A DNA stretch of 64,000 bases from Omphiscola glabra (GCA_964017045.1 OZ024811.1:8953674-9017673); one strand, 5' to 3'; counted from the first letter of the stretch, positions 1 to 13,599 are shown. Notes: generated from the sequence alone by a model not told the origin. Made by a program: numbers and translations.

Positions 1-255
1 TAGCCGGGAAATTTAAAATCAACTCATGAGCAGCATGTGGCCCACGGGCCACGGATTGAAGAACTGCTCAACACGAACTTCGCGCATCTCTTTCACTCTT
101 TCATATATCAATAGGATTTTAAACATTCAATGTTATTGGTTGTTATACACACGAGTCTTGTCATTCTAGATTTAATCACCGGGGAAAGGGGTGGAGAGAT
201 CGGTTTGCCCTTTTTCGGTGGGGAGGGGAGAGACATTTTCGGTCCACTTAACATA

Positions 256-440
256 CAGTGGAACCTTGGATAACGAGCGTCCCATTTAATAAACAAATCG
301 TCAAACGTACAAGTCTTGTAATTAATGTTTGTCTTGTCGAATGAACGATACTTTGGGTCACGAACATAATCATACGTCTGTACGTTTTTCAGTAAACATC
401 GTTTTGTGAGTAATGCGTTCAAAAACACGACAAATTGCTA
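256..440 (+). mobile_element. pogo/Tigger-type DNA transposon terminal fragment
   Basis: The stretch begins with CAGTGGAACCTTGGATAACG directly after a TA dinucleotide and continues with ACGAGCG and ACGAAC-like motifs. This is the usual look of pogo/Tigger transposon ends, which insert at TA. No matching inverted end or transposase was found nearby, so it appears to be a solo or truncated end. The assignment rests on motif resemblance only. Confidence 0.4.
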
Positions 441-3400
441 TCTTTGTACTTTTTCTGTTAGTTTAGCCCTCATTGTGGCCCAGAGAAAAGAATGTTATAG
501 TAGGAATCGTGTTAGTGTGGAAGTAAAAGTAAAGAATGAAATTATATTAGGTAATAGCGTTATTGTTTTAGTTATTTGAGTATTTAATGTCTATGTTTAA
601 GGATATTTTAATGTAATTCTAAAAGTTGCATTGTAAAATAACACTTAAAAATATAAATTAAAAAATATTTTTTAAACAACAATTTCTCATCCCCGGCTTT
701 CATAGTGTTCAGAAGAGATAATCTACGATATCTCCTTATGCGTAGGCACATCCCTGCTACTCCCTCTCACTTTTGGACAAGCCCTTTTGACCTCCAGACT
801 CCAAACAATCCTCTGATCTAAGGGCAGTTTTCAGATAAGAGATAGCTTCCTTTGCCCTGGCCGCAATACGCAACTGTTTGTATCAGCTGCCATATCTAGT
901 TAGACTGGACGGCGCCTTTCGGACAGATGTTAGTTAACACCTTCGAAATATTGCCCATGATACACAGTGTCCAATTTCAAAACACTTCAATAGAAGCGAC
1001 CATGGAGGCTCTGTTGATCTGGCTATCGCCGCCATTTCGTTTTGTACCAACATGCCCGCCAGAGTGGAGGTAGAGGACAAAATGATTCAGACATATCGGC
1101 ATCGGACATTGACACCACATGGCATGAATGTCATGTTCTCTAACACTTGTTAAAAAAATTTCCCCGCCTTCTCCTTGTTACAACGAAAATAACATGGACT
1201 TACTTTTCATCTTTTTCTCCCCGTTTGCATATAGCAACTCTCTTACCTATTAATGGTCTGTTACATTCCCCTTGATGTCCTCTCGGATCTTATATTGTAG
1301 GTAAGTTTAAAAAACAGAAAAATTGTTTTTCCTGTTGTTCTTTCATCGAAGAAGGCTTTTTGCCGAAACGTTCCTTGTTTTGTTGCCTCATTATTTTCAG
1401 GGTTTTCAATACTTTGGTTCACTGATTTTCTGGAAAATTAGAAGTTAACTCTTTTTTTTTGTGTGTAAAACACTTGGACACAACGGCTATGCCCTCCTAG
1501 TTTAACTAGTTTAATATGTTTATTTATATAAGAATAAGAAGACATATGCCTAACAAACAAGATGTATTTTCCATGCCCATTTATATACATTTATTTTTTC
1601 TTAAATAACTTTGTTCCACAAATGAGATTACCAAAATAAATGCTGGCGATCTCATTATTATCTCTGATGCCTAACAAGAAATTATTGATATTATCATGAG
1701 TCAAAGTTTTCATTCAACTAAAAGTGGGCTATCCCCGTTCTAAAAATAGTTTGTAACCTGACGTCAAACAAGGGAAGTAAATCTTTACTTTTTATTATAT
1801 TTTTTAGACCAATGAAAGGTGTAGAATCTGTCACGTGATTTAGATAATCAGAGATCGTGACATAGTGACTTTGAGCACAAACCCACGTAAGCGATAATTC
1901 TGATTTTCGTTTTCATATTTTAATAGTTTACATTAACGGCAAGTGTTTAGCAGATATTTTATAGCAAAGTCTTATTTCAGTGACAACATCCTCTAGAAAC
2001 GACAAAATCGCACGATAACCGGAAATATCCGACTTTTGTTCGGTAGCCATCTTGCTTTCATGACTGAGGAAGAAGGAATAGTAGAGTAGAAAGAAAGCAG
2101 CAAGTGTATATGTGTTAATTTTGATGTTCTTGACTTTCTATAGTCTATGTGTCGTATTTTGTCTTTATTTCTAGAAATATTAAAAAATCTGAAATATATT
2201 AAGTTTGTTGTTTCGATTCGTTTATTGCTTGTGGTATTCAAATAGGACTAATTTTTAATTTAAAAAAGGCTAAATCCTGTCTTTGTTGTTTCTAGCCAAC
2301 CACACCTTGGATCTGGCTGGTTAACACGGTTTCAAGCTGCATCATCATCGACCTCATCCACCACATCAAGTGAAAAATAGGAGTTCTATTAGTTAATCGG
2401 CTTCTGTTGTTGGCCTAAGGCCTTTGGGGAAAACTGATAGCGTTCAGGACATTGGTTCAAAATATAAACCATTCTGGGCCTTTAGTGGCACTAAAAAAAC
2501 AACAAATTAATTGGTAAGTTTATGATTTTTGACTTGAATAACTCACCCAACTGACAAATAAAATGACTAGCCCAAAATGGAATAATTTTTTAGGGCCTAC
2601 TTTTAATTAATCAAATTTCTACAACTATGGCATTCTATGATTCAGGCCTTAAACTTGAAGTGGGCTAGTAGAAGTAGTAAGTTTAGATGTTTTCGGTAAT
2701 CTTGCAGTTCAGGCTCAGGTGCATATATTATTTCTTAACGCATTTTGTTTTTTCGCATGTAAACTTACATGTATTCTTTATTAATTAAATCCAGGCAGTG
2801 GCAGTAATAGTTATCTAATACTGAATTATACAGTGCTTTTTTTCTTTTAATTTGATTTCTAAAGCTTCTTTGAGCATCCCCAAACCATAGTTATACAGCC
2901 CCATTTGTTTTTTGTTTTTTTTCTTTCACCCTGTTGCCAGATTTTTAACCATCAATAATTTAGTATGCTAAATGAAATTTTCAAACTATAGGCATGTTCA
3001 CTAAAAGAATGAAATACTGTATGACAAAAAGAAGGTTGGGGGGGGGGGGGGGTGTGTGAACCTAATTAGATGTTTTGTTTTGGGATAATAGGAGCCAAAT
3101 ATTCATGTGTTTTTTTTCTTATATGAGATGTATAATTATAATTCCAAGAAAAGGCTCCTGCATGGGTGAATGGATCTAGATCAAATTTAGTAGACAAACT
3201 TTTGATTAACCCTATTCAAATACTGGTACTGAAGGGTAATGAACTCACAATTTTAATTTTTTCCTAAAACTAGACAATATACACGGCAGCGTCTCAAGTG
3301 TCCTGGCTTCATCACTCGTGATGGCATTCATAAATGAACATTTTTTAGCCCTTTAGTTAACATTTAAATGCAGGGGCCTGTAAAAAAACTAATGAATACT

Positions 3401-3459
3401 TTTTTTAAAAAAAATTCTCACCTTAAAAAAAAACATTCATAAAATACAATCCAAAAGCT
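441..3459. other. Intergenic AT-rich DNA, no gene seen
   Basis: No coding region or RNA gene could be supported. The stretch holds a 14-base G run near 3039-3052 and a dispersed-repeat motif at 1341-1440. Around 2042-2056 is GCCATCTTGC, which resembles a YY1 site. The true first (non-coding) exon and promoter of the downstream zinc-finger gene may lie in this stretch or the next, but no splice donor could be fixed by eye. Confidence 0.4.
1341..1440 (+). repeat. Dispersed repeat fragment with GAAGAAGGC...GCCGAAACG hairpin motif
   Basis: The motif GAAGAAGGCTTTTTGCCGAA followed by ACGTTCCTTGTTTTGTTGC can form a small GGC/GCC stem. A related, more diverged copy lies on the opposite strand at about 41391-41460 (CTGAAGAAGGCTTCTTGAC, then CATTCGTTGTTTTGTTGCAT). 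Two copies in one window indicate an interspersed repeat, possibly the tail of a retroelement. The family is not identified. Confidence 0.4.
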
Positions 3460-3464
3460 ATCCC

Positions 3465-3800
3465 AATCCTCATTGGCATCTCTTCCCAGTTGTGATCCCA
3501 GTCCGCAGTATGGGATCATGTTCCCGAAGGTATCGTGAACTCGGTGAGGTCCTGAAACAATAAAATCCTGTTTCCTGATAGGATGCCGTTCCCGGTGGGA
3601 ATGCCAACCCCATTGGGGTCCCGACTGTTAGATCCCGTTCACTGTGAGATCCCATTCATGTTAGGATCTATTCTCTGTTGTGATACTGTTATCAGACTGA
3701 ATCACGTTTTCTCAGCTGGATCCTGTTTCCCGGTAGGATCCTGTTATTCAGTGAGATCAGATTCTCTGAGGGATCCTTTTCCCCTGTGGTATTATGAATG
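3465..3800. repeat. Degenerate GGGATCCCAAT-type short tandem repeat
   Basis: About 330 bp of imperfect 18-24 bp units built around GGATCCC/GGGATCC with CATTGGG/CCCAATG spacers. The same word set makes up the core of the inverted-repeat element at 20196-20902. The open frames on both strands here are products of the repeat. It may be a decayed copy of that element lacking its inverted-repeat arms. Confidence 0.55.
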
Positions 3801-4431
3801 GTTTTGGCCAATTTTGGCTCAGATCCATCAAACCACGAAGCCTTCAACTTAAATATGTAAATAGCTTAGGCCATAATAATGGAAATTAATTTGAAACTTT
3901 CTGGTGTAGGCCCATTTCATTAGTTTCTGTGCCATAGCTTGGGTTTTGGAGGTGGGGGTAAGCTTGGCTAAGTGGTGGAGTTGAAACTATTTCATACAAT
4001 GAAGTATTAACTAATGGTGTAACCTCAGACCTTCCTACCAAATAGTTGTACGTGGAATAAGTTAAATTTATTTTAAAAAATAATGTTTTATAATGATCAT
4101 GATAAACCTCAAGTGTTTCTTCTCTCTTCTAATGGATTTCCAACGTTGTGTCTTTATAACACTAATGATCGGCATTACGCACCCCCGCCCACCCCCCCTA
4201 TTTTCCGCTCATATCGCTTTTAATATACGGATAGTCCCTTGGTTCATTGGGGGGAGGGCAGATTAGAAGTGGATTACCGATCAAGGCAGTGAGGACACAC
4301 ATCACCATTGTCCTGGAGTGGAGCTGCTGGAAATGTGTAATCATGTGTCCAATTTGTTTTAAACAAATATTATACCCAGCGGGGGGGGGGGGGGGGCAAA
4401 AAAATCAGGAACTCTCTGGGCCCGTGGGTCT

Positions 4432-4860
4432 GCAGCAGTATCAAACATTGATGCCGAGCTTGAAGCTATACACAGGGCCCCAGAGACAGTGTATCACACA
4501 CTGAAAGAAAACGAGCTTGATGTGATCGTGTACTCGGACTGAAGACCTGCTCTCGAGATCTTGGGAAAGAGACCATATACCACTCACCTAGTTGACGTTA
4601 TCATTGATGTTATCATTGATGACGTGTGCAAAATCGGTGAACTAGGAGGCAAGGTGACAGTGCAGTGGATCCCAGGTCACGTCAACATCAGTGGCAATGA
4701 GAAAGCGGACACTCTGGTGAAAACCGGGGCTGCCCAGCCTCATACAGAAGTACCAATTACTTTTTTTGGAACTAAAGAACTGGTACACTTTTAGGACAAA
4801 GTGGTACAGGCAATTTGCAGACTATACAACTGCCAGAGGCGTCTTTTCAAATTTGCCCAC
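4432..4860 (+). pseudogene. Broken RNase H domain of a non-LTR retrotransposon
   Basis: One frame reads through an RNase H-like domain: an acidic DAELEAI segment near 4450-4470, then VIVYSD near 4521-4539, then QWIPGHVNISGNEKAD at about 4660-4710 with the LVKTGA tail. These are the spacing and motifs of RNase H domains at the end of LINE ORF2 proteins. The frame is cut by an in-frame TGA at 4540-4542 just after the second catalytic Asp, and a G-run precedes the domain. No intact reverse transcriptase is attached. It is a dead LINE remnant. A C-terminal LINE segment of similar type lies at 55087-55490 on the other strand. Confidence 0.75.
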
Positions 4861-6670
4861 TCCTAGCAGGACCCGTGGTGGGGCTGCAGCAGATGATTTT
4901 TTTCCAAATGAATCCTGTGCAACACCTAATAAAGTTACAAAATAAGGACAACAATTATTTTAATCAAGATACATCCAATTGGACATCGTTTATAACATAT
5001 TTTTGAAGACAGAAGAGTTATCCTTGATTTACCACAATGACTTCGTAAAAGACAAAAGATTCATGAAAATGTAATTGTTTTCTCTCGTAAAACTTGTTAA
5101 ATTGTTGTTGTATTCCACCAAAAAGATGGTATTTTACTTTAAAAAATACTTTCTAAAGAATTAAACTAAGTGTGAAAATACAAAATTCGATAAGAAATAA
5201 TATACGCACCTGAACTGCAAGATTACAGATGTTTTCAAAATTTGACCTAAATATTTTTAGTTCGATTCCTAGATTTTTAGTAATGTTCGTAACATGAAGT
5301 GTAACCGAAATATGATTTAGGCTTTGGGCCAGAACTGGGAACTAGATAGGTAAATGGGCAAATTGAAAAAAAGTAGATGCTTCAAATCAGTACGGTACAG
5401 CAAATCATTTTATTACTTAACCTCATTAACCTGCAATACTATAATATAAATTATAATTGTACTGCCAAAAAAATAAGGCCAAAGCTACTTGTTTTATATT
5501 CTACTTATAAGTGAATGATGATCAAGAAATTATTATGACTAGAGATAGTGTTAAATTTGGGCTTCAGAAAAAAAAAAACTTAACTAAAACGTTTTCAATC
5601 ACAATCTGTTTAACTGAATTCTGTATGGCTATTCAGTTCAGGATGCTAATAGTTTTCAGCATGTATAACTTTGAACAGCCCATGTTGTGCGAGAGGTTCA
5701 TTTTCTCAAATTATGTCATAATAAGTTTTAAAACATTTAAACAAAATTAGTACAGTACTTGGAATTAAACATTAATTTGTAATTTGCTGAATAAGTCAAC
5801 TTGATACATTTCAAACATTTACACTGCATGTACAATTCAACGATCAGACTTATGATATTTAATGGTTTCACTTCAAAATAGTAATTTATATGTAAAATGG
5901 ACTGTGACTATACTTTCCCCGCAGCGTCTGTTTTAAAAAAAAATGGATCAAGGCTGTCTCTGTCTCCCAGGTCTTACCTGTTGGTAAAATTTTGCCTTGC
6001 AGACGGAGATACATTTGCAGTTGTTTTACTGTTAGTTTAAATAGGTATTAAACATGCTGTTAATTTAACAACCCCCCCCCCCCCTTCCATGGGACCTAGT
6101 GATGTAATACTGTGTCTTTTAAAATGTCACTGTTTAATTATACTTTTGGGTCTGATAGCTAATTTGAATGAGGTTAGAATTTTACATATTTAGTTATGCA
6201 AACTATATAGATAATTCTGTTAATTTTTATTTAAAATTTGTACCAAACCTAGGCTTGGGATGTCTTTTAGAATGGCTGGACTGGAGTTTTGATTAATTGG
6301 GTAAAAGCGTTTTTTTTATCATTGAGCTTTAACTGAAAGGGGGCAATGACTTGATTCTCCTGTTGCATTGTGTACAAATTAAGATTCACCCCGCCTCCCC
6401 CAGCACCCCATAATCCATTTTTTACCCTGTTTGCGTATAAGAACTTTTAAAAAATCATTTAAACTTGTCAAATATATTTCTATTATTCTCACAAATGGGG
6501 CTTTCTACACACCCCCAGCAAAAGCCTTTGCCAAATTCCCTTAATCACTTCCCTGGTGTTATTAATGGTAATGAATGAATGTCCCCTGTTGGATTACTAA
6601 TACAATCAGTGCTTTAAGTAGATTTATAAGTTGGCTATTTAAGATTTGGTTTATTATCTTGTATTATTAG
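4861..6670. other. Upstream DNA of the ZFAND gene, no gene seen
   Basis: AT-rich DNA with a C-run at about 6071-6084 and no supportable coding exon. The splice acceptor at 6669-6670 (ATTATTAG) shows that at least one upstream non-coding exon exists, probably in this stretch or earlier, but I could not place it. Confidence 0.4.
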
Positions 6671-6692
6671 GTGACTGAATAATCTACTCAAG

Positions 6693-9600
6693 ATGTCTAT
6701 GGAACAAAATGGCAACCAGAATATGGCCACATCCATTTTCTGTAGAAATGGCTGTGGCTTTTATGCAGCCCAGGCCTTTGATGGGATGTGCTCCAAATGT
6801 TACAAGGATTTAAAACAGCTTCAGCAGAATGAGTCACCCGTAACAGCTGTCCAGTCACCAGCAGCCACACCGTCTGTCAGTAGATCTTCTGTGCTTGGTG
6901 GTGGTGATGAGAACGATGTTGACGCAGTGGCCGCTGCCCTAAGTAAAACTTCCTTAGGAGGTTTGTTCTTCTTTAATTCTTAATTTTTCAGTCTGTATTG
7001 GTGAGTGTATTTAAAATAGAAGCATTACCTCTTTGCTGGGTAAAATTTTCATTATGCCATCTGGAACAGGGTTCTTAACCTTTTATATATTCTGGCATCT
7101 CAATCTCAGGGTCCAGATCGGGTGAACTGTTACTCACTTTTAGGAACAATTGAAGCTTGCTTGTACAATATCAGAAGATGGTACAATAAAAATATTTTTT
7201 AGACTAAATATTTTTTTAAGAAAGGCATACCAGAAGATGACCATTTCAGACTCAAGTCACACAATAAGACTTGAATACTTAAAATTTGGTTTTGTTACAT
7301 ACCATTATATGGTTTTGCAAAGTTAATCTGTTTTAAGTTTGGCTCATTAGATGAACAAGGATAAACACTAACAAAAATACTCATGTTAACGATATCCAAT
7401 TTAATTATACTATAAAATTTATTTTAAAAAATACAAAATCAAATATGGGAAATAAAAACGGTAATTGCACGCTACTGGTCCCTCTGTCGCTCACCCTAAC
7501 CCGAACCCTAAATCTATCATAAACAAAGGGAAGTGACTCCCAATAAGGGGACCACAGAAGCACATTAGCCATAAAAACTATATAAACTTGCAGCACAATA
7601 AAAAAAGTATAATCATTGAAGGATACAAATATTAATATACACACACAAAGAGTAAAATCTTGTAAGGCTCTTATTTATAAGTATAATAAGTCTTGTAATT
7701 GTCGAGGAAATCCAGCCAAAATCTCTTCCGGTCGGAAAAGCTGCAAGTTTATTTATAGGGAGAGAGTTAGAACCCTCCAGGAAAAAATTCTAGAAATGGT
7801 GTTCTTAACCCTTTGAACCCTTGGCTCCTGGGCCTAAAATACCCAATCCCCTGGGCTCCTGTGAAAAAATGTCCACACATTGACACACAAACAAACAAAA
7901 TCAAATGATTATAAAATTAAATAAATTTTATTTATTTCAATCTAAATGTGTCTGTCCATTAGTATTATAAAATGTATCACAGAAATAAAATTGTCTTAGA
8001 AATGTTGTAAAATGTCATAGTAAAAGGTCATTAATATGGCCCTGATTTTTCATAAAAGCCAAGGCTAGAACTAGGGGGTAGACCTTGTTTAGTTTATTCC
8101 CTAACAACACATCGATAGCACTAGAACTAGAAGTTGTAATCAATTGATCGTCACTATCATTGTCTATTTACTTATTTCACTCCTTTTTCAAATAAATATT
8201 ATCTAAATTATTTACATTATCATAAAACTACTCTAGTTTGTGTCCTTGAGAAAAGTAATTATTGCAATTTCGCCACTTCTATACATTGAAAAACATTACT
8301 AAAACATAACAAAAACAATGCAACCATGGGCGCGGCCATTACTGTGACCTTTCCCAAGTCACGTGATAAACCATGAACTCAGTATTTATGGCACATTTTA
8401 CATACGGACTGTCGATCTATGGTAAGGTATGGGAGACCGATATATCGGTCTGGCGGGTTGTGGATTTTTAAGGCGCAGACCGATAAAGCGGGATCGAGGG
8501 TTCAAAGGGTTAAGAACAAATTAAAATTTTTAAAAAAATCCCAATCCAGGGAGGGATGTGTAATGGTACAGTGCTAGTCATTAAATTGGTGAGGTCAATA
8601 GAAAAAAAGAAAGGGTGAGAAGTGGTGGACACCACAGCCAACATTGAAGCAAAATAGGCTAACACTGCCTATTCTTATCCTGTTGAAATGTAAAGCTATG
8701 CAATGTATTTTCACAATACCCTACAAAGCCTGCTATAATTAACAATGTTTGTTGATTTACTGTTAACTGGTAAATATTGTTTGAAGCTAATTGGATAATT
8801 TTTCTCACTATAATTTCATAAATATAATTTATTATTCAAACTGTAGAATTTTAGCCACTTTCACTTTTCATTTCTCTTTTAGTTGTTTAATTATTTTTTT
8901 TATTTGAGATTCCAATATAGTAAGTATTTATAATCATGCCTTTCTGCAATTTGTAGAAATGAATGTGAACACTTCCAGCAACTCTAACAGTGATAAATTC
9001 TCTGAGAAGCTAGCTGAGAAACTTGGGGCTGCCGGGGGTTCTGCCATTGAAACAGCCAGTCCCACAGTGGCATCAGCAAAAGCTTCATGTAGTGAAACGA
9101 AAGATGAGGATGCTGGTTCTCCAGATGGTACGAACTCTTATCTAGCTCAATTCCCAGAACCATGCACAGTTTTCGGTCTAACTCTCTCCTCCTACAACTT
9201 AAAAAAATTGGTAAAGATTATGGGGTTTTAATCATGTTTTAAGCACTATATCCATAGTGCATATAGTAAAAATTCACTTGATAATAAACCAAGAAATGTC
9301 ACTTTAAATCTACATTGTGACTAATGCATGATCTGAGTAAGTTGTTTTAAAACAAAATTGCAATTGTTTGGTGTATTCAACATTAAATTTTGATCAACAT
9401 CAGACTTAACGTAAGCCATTTTCATTTTAAGGTTGTGGTTTATCCATTGTAAGCTTGTTAGAATGCCTGCCCAGGAAAGGAGAGAGTAATCATGAATATT
9501 TCTTTTTTCTGTTAAGTAGATACTGATCATTGTCATGGGGATGTAGAGGAAAAAAATCTATCCCTGGCCATCGGCGGCATGTGGATATCAAGTGTTCACC

Positions 9601-10958
9601 ATGCCCTTTGTTCCCAATCTATTTTAATATTGTTTTTAGACCTTGGTGAATCCTATGCAAAGTTTTAAAGTGTTAATTCTATAAGCCTAGATTTCATTTG
9701 GCAGTTTCTTTCATAATAAAATTTTCTTTTTATTCTTTTTTTTTTTTAAAGTGTCATTGTTTTTTACATTTTTATTGAAAATGAATTAAATTTTATATTC
9801 ACGATATAGATGAGGTTATTTAGAGAATAATCTTTTAATTATAATATCTAAAGTTGACTGGTTTTATGATCTAAGCTTTCTAGTCTAGTAAACTTTGCAG
9901 CTTGTTGCGAATGAGCTTGAAAAGTCATGCAGAACTTTGAATGTTTGTAACTTTAAGGAAAGAAAATAAAAGCATATAGATATCTTTAAAAAAAAAAAAA
10001 AACTTCAATCATGAGATCAGCATTAAATTTTAGCAGAGCAATGTATGGTAGTTTGATTGCTCTGCATCCAGAAAGAGCATCATATTTTATTGTAATTCCG
10101 ACTAAGGCTGTTAAGAACCATTTGTGTTTTACATCTGTTTGTTTTAAAAAGGATATGTGAAAGTCTGAATGTCAACAAAATGGAATCAGAATCATCATTC
10201 AGGCTTTAACATAATATGTCATTATTTCATTCACATGACTTCAATATCCAACTTCATGTGAAGATCTGAAATGTGTTCAGTGAATTATAGGTGTAATTAT
10301 TATGTTTTATTTTACCTAATCAAAATGGATTTATGTATTACTGACTCTCTGTGTTCAGGTGACAGCATCAGTGAAGCAGATAAGAGTAAGCGACCCAAAA
10401 AGAATCGTTGCATGGAATGTCGGAAAAAAGTTGGACTCACAGGTTAGTTGTTGGAATAAGATTATTTCTCCAATGAACAAATAAGTGTTTTACTAATTTT
10501 ACATCACCGAAATGGTTTTAAAATTTCCTTTTTTTCATCATTGAGATATCTTAAGCTCTTAAACTGTTTTTGGGATAGAATAGGCATGAAATCACTAGGG
10601 CTAGACAAGATTGAAATGTTCTTACCTATGCTTATTTTGATTTCCAGTACCTTGAATAACAATCAATCAAACTTGTTAATTTAAAACGTTTGCTTATCTG
10701 GTAATGTAAGTGCTATGTTATTTCTACTGGTATATCTTAATTTAAGTAATGTGTCAATTTTATTATAATGGTACAGCAATGTATAAGCATTATGCTATGT
10801 CTTCTTCAGGTTTTGTGTGCCACTGCGGCAAGTTGTTTTGCAGTTTACATCGCTACTCAGACACACATGATTGTACTTTTGATTTTAAGGAGAAGGGACA
10901 GGAGGAGATCCGTAAGAATAACCCCGTAATCAAGGGAGAGAAAATACAAAAGATATGA
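6693..10958 (+). CDS. A20/AN1 zinc-finger protein, ZFAND5/ZFAND6 type
   Basis: Coding exons are 6693-6960, 8957-9127, 10359-10442 and 10810-10958, joined at GT/AG sites, all in phase 1, giving 223 residues. An A20 zinc finger is at residues 17-36 (C17-x3-C21-x11-C33-x2-C36). A Ser/Ala-rich acidic linker follows. An AN1 finger begins with RCMECRKKVGLTG at residues 163-175 and continues through CHCGKLFCSLHRYSDTHDC to C196. The C-terminus is KNNPVIKGEKIQKI, nearly the vertebrate ZFAND5/6 ending. Length is close to the family norm of about 210. Family members bind ubiquitin through A20 and link ubiquitinated cargo to the proteasome and to stress or NF-kB signalling, in cytosol and nucleus. The ATG is 22 bases after a splice acceptor, so the 5' UTR is split. 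Exons 2 and 3 are symmetric and skippable. The gene could be ZFAND5 or ZFAND6; the two cannot be separated by eye. Confidence 0.95.
7809..8509. mobile_element. piggyBac-type short non-autonomous element in ZFAND intron 1
   Basis: The element starts CCCTTTGAACCC and ends GGGTTCAAAGGG, a perfect 12-bp terminal inverted repeat, and is flanked on both sides by TTAA (7805-7808 and 8510-8513). TTAA duplication with CCC...GGG ends is the piggyBac signature. At 701 bp it has no transposase frame, so it would be a MITE. Subterminal features are a direct repeat of CTCCTGGG near the left end and an 18-bp perfect palindrome AGACCGATATATCGGTCT at 8434-8451, repeated in part at about 8474-8488. The inverted match extends 5 bases beyond the TTAA on both sides. 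Confidence 0.7.
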
Positions 10959-13412
10959 AGTAGGTTGTCCCTTCCTGATCCCCCCCGTCCCATCCCGTTT
11001 CTTGAACCAGGGCATCCCATCTTGCCCAGTGGAACTCCTTCATCCAAGGATTTTACTCTTGGCGCTGGACAGAGGCTTATTCATCAGAGGAGTGCCACTG
11101 TCTGTTGTATTATATATATATATAAATAGTTTGGTTTGTCTTCGGATTTTAAAATTGTTTTATAAATTAAATATGTGGTGATTTGGGCATATATTTCTGG
11201 ATGGTGTATGTGTCTGATCGTGTGAAATTGTGTCAGTGGTGACATAAAGTTAGATGGGTGTGTCCGAGGGGATTGAGATGGGTATGTCTATATTTACATG
11301 GACCTGCATTCAAATATATATAAACATGCTTACAATTAAGTTAAAGCATGTTTCCAGAACCATTGGGCCTCAGTGAATATAAAGAACTGTACTATTGCTA
11401 TGATGTGGTAGTACCTTGGTCCTACTGCTAACACTTGGTTTGTGCATGCTTACATACATATTTGTGTGTGGGGCCATTACTAAACATGTGGGTGTTGTGG
11501 GTATGGTACCAGCCTTTTGTATGTATGTTTAGCTTCATCACAAAAATTGGCCATCTCTTCCTGAGAAATTAAAACCAACTAATCATAGGTTTTGTGGGTA
11601 AATGGAAAAAACCCCAATCATTTGGTATCAAAAACTTGCTCAAGGCTTCACTGAGAAATCTTTAACTTAAAGCTTTTTTTAAAAAGAGATTTCATTTTTG
11701 TGGTGACTCTTCACATATTTGGCATCTGTGATAGCAGCGGGGTGTGACTGTTTTTGAATGTGCTTTGAGGTATTATATCATTTATTGATGGATTGAAAAT
11801 GTTTGAGTGAGGTATGATATGAATAAACAATTTGATATATTTGAGCTATAATGAGACCATTTATCCACCCAAGTATGTTAAATTTGTTAGATGTTTAGCT
11901 ATTTGTGTTAACCTGTTTTAATCAATGTGGCTGAGCGCTCTAGAGGATCATGTCAACAATCGGTCTATAATACTTGTGTGGCCTAGTAGTTTTTTTTTTT
12001 TTGCCTTGGTCATTTTTAATTTAAGTCACAAAGTTTGCATTTGTTTTTGATCTCTGCTTAAATGCTGTGGTTCTTTCAAAAATCATAATATTCAATAATT
12101 TTAAGTGTCTGGAAGCTGATTGAAATTTACCTTTAAAGTCAAAGATTAATCATCCCAGACTCTGGTAGGGCATGTAAACAACTTCCCTCCTCAAAGAGCC
12201 CCAAAACATGAATAAATTTAAAATTAGGAACTGGGTAGTAAATAAATAAGTTTATTTTTGTCCAAGGCATCAACAAATGAGCCCAGGAGCTCGTCATATG
12301 TATATTACTAATGTATAGAATTGTTTGAGCTGAAATTACAAAGCATGCTGTTGTGTGTTTGACTGGCGGTCTGCCATGTTAACTTAAGATAACTAAACAT
12401 TATATAAAGCATCAGTGTGTATATTAAGACTTATTGTACGTTTCATTGTTTTTTCATATCTACTTGATTTTCTAATTTATTCTCATCATTTCTGGTTAGA
12501 GTTGAGTTTTATCTCATAAGTAACTTGAAGCTATAAATAGAAGGTTTAACTTCTGTGGGAGCGAGTCTTTAAATTGAGCTTTAAGTAAACCTTTATACCA
12601 ATAATACTTATAACAAATTAATTTTTTTCTATTTTTAGGTTAAAAAATAAAATAAATATGAGTTGATCTTATGTTACTTCTTTTTTATTTTCTCTTTTAT
12701 TTTTGGGAGAAAAATTTGTCACCTTCATTTGAAAGTTTAAGATTTTCTTACATACATATTTATTAGTTTTAGAAAGTTTTGAAATAGTTTAAATAAATAA
12801 ATAGTTGTTTATAAAATGATGGGTAAATTACTTGTATTACTATATACATATATAAATATATTAGATATTTAATTCATGTCTAGGAGATTATTTTTAAAGC
12901 ATGTTATATGTTTTTAGTGGCCACAGTTGAGTGCAAATGTATTTGGCCATGTCAGATCCACTAAAGTCTTGTAATGGGTTGGATTTGTTGCATAAATATC
13001 TGCATAATTGTTAGAAAGCATGTACAGGGGTAAAAAAACATGTACTGTTTTAAAAATCTTGTATAGGTAAAAAAAATGGCAGCTGGAAACATATACCAGT
13101 CCTCAGATTTCTTTTTCTAGATTCTATTCACATCTGCTCATGTAAACAATTCTCAATACTTAGTATTTTGTAGACGTGATCATTTTATTTAACATCAGAG
13201 GAGCAGAAAGTGTATTTTGTTCCTGTATTATTTAGATAACCAGAGCATTACTACACAGCAGCTGGTCTTTTTAGCCTGCCACTTTGTTTGTTTTGTGAGA
13301 TGATGATAGCGGCCAGCTTGTGTCATTGTGTATCATGGTCAAGTGTTTGTCTGAACTTTTCTTCCTTGCATTTTATGTTGATATTTGATGATTAATAAAA
13401 ATGATATGTGAA
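10959..13412 (+). other. Probable long 3' UTR of the ZFAND gene
   Basis: After the stop there is about 2.4 kb of AT-rich DNA with no competing frame. It contains a (TA)n stretch at about 11108-11125, GAATAAAC near 11821 and AATAAA-type signals near 12645 and 13393; the last is followed by A-rich sequence. Long 3' UTRs are usual for ZFAND5-type genes, but the cleavage site cannot be chosen without transcript data. Confidence 0.35.
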
Positions 13413-13599
13413 ATTAAAAAAAATATTCTGATGCAATGCTATTTACATAATGTTTTGTGTCTTTTTCTTTTGGTGCATTTGGTGTATACTATAATCCATT
13501 GTTTTCTCCTTAAATCTTTAACTTGTTAAGTTGTATGTCAATGGTCAACATTTAAAATAAAATATGAATCTAAATAGTAAAATTTTCACAAAATCGCAT

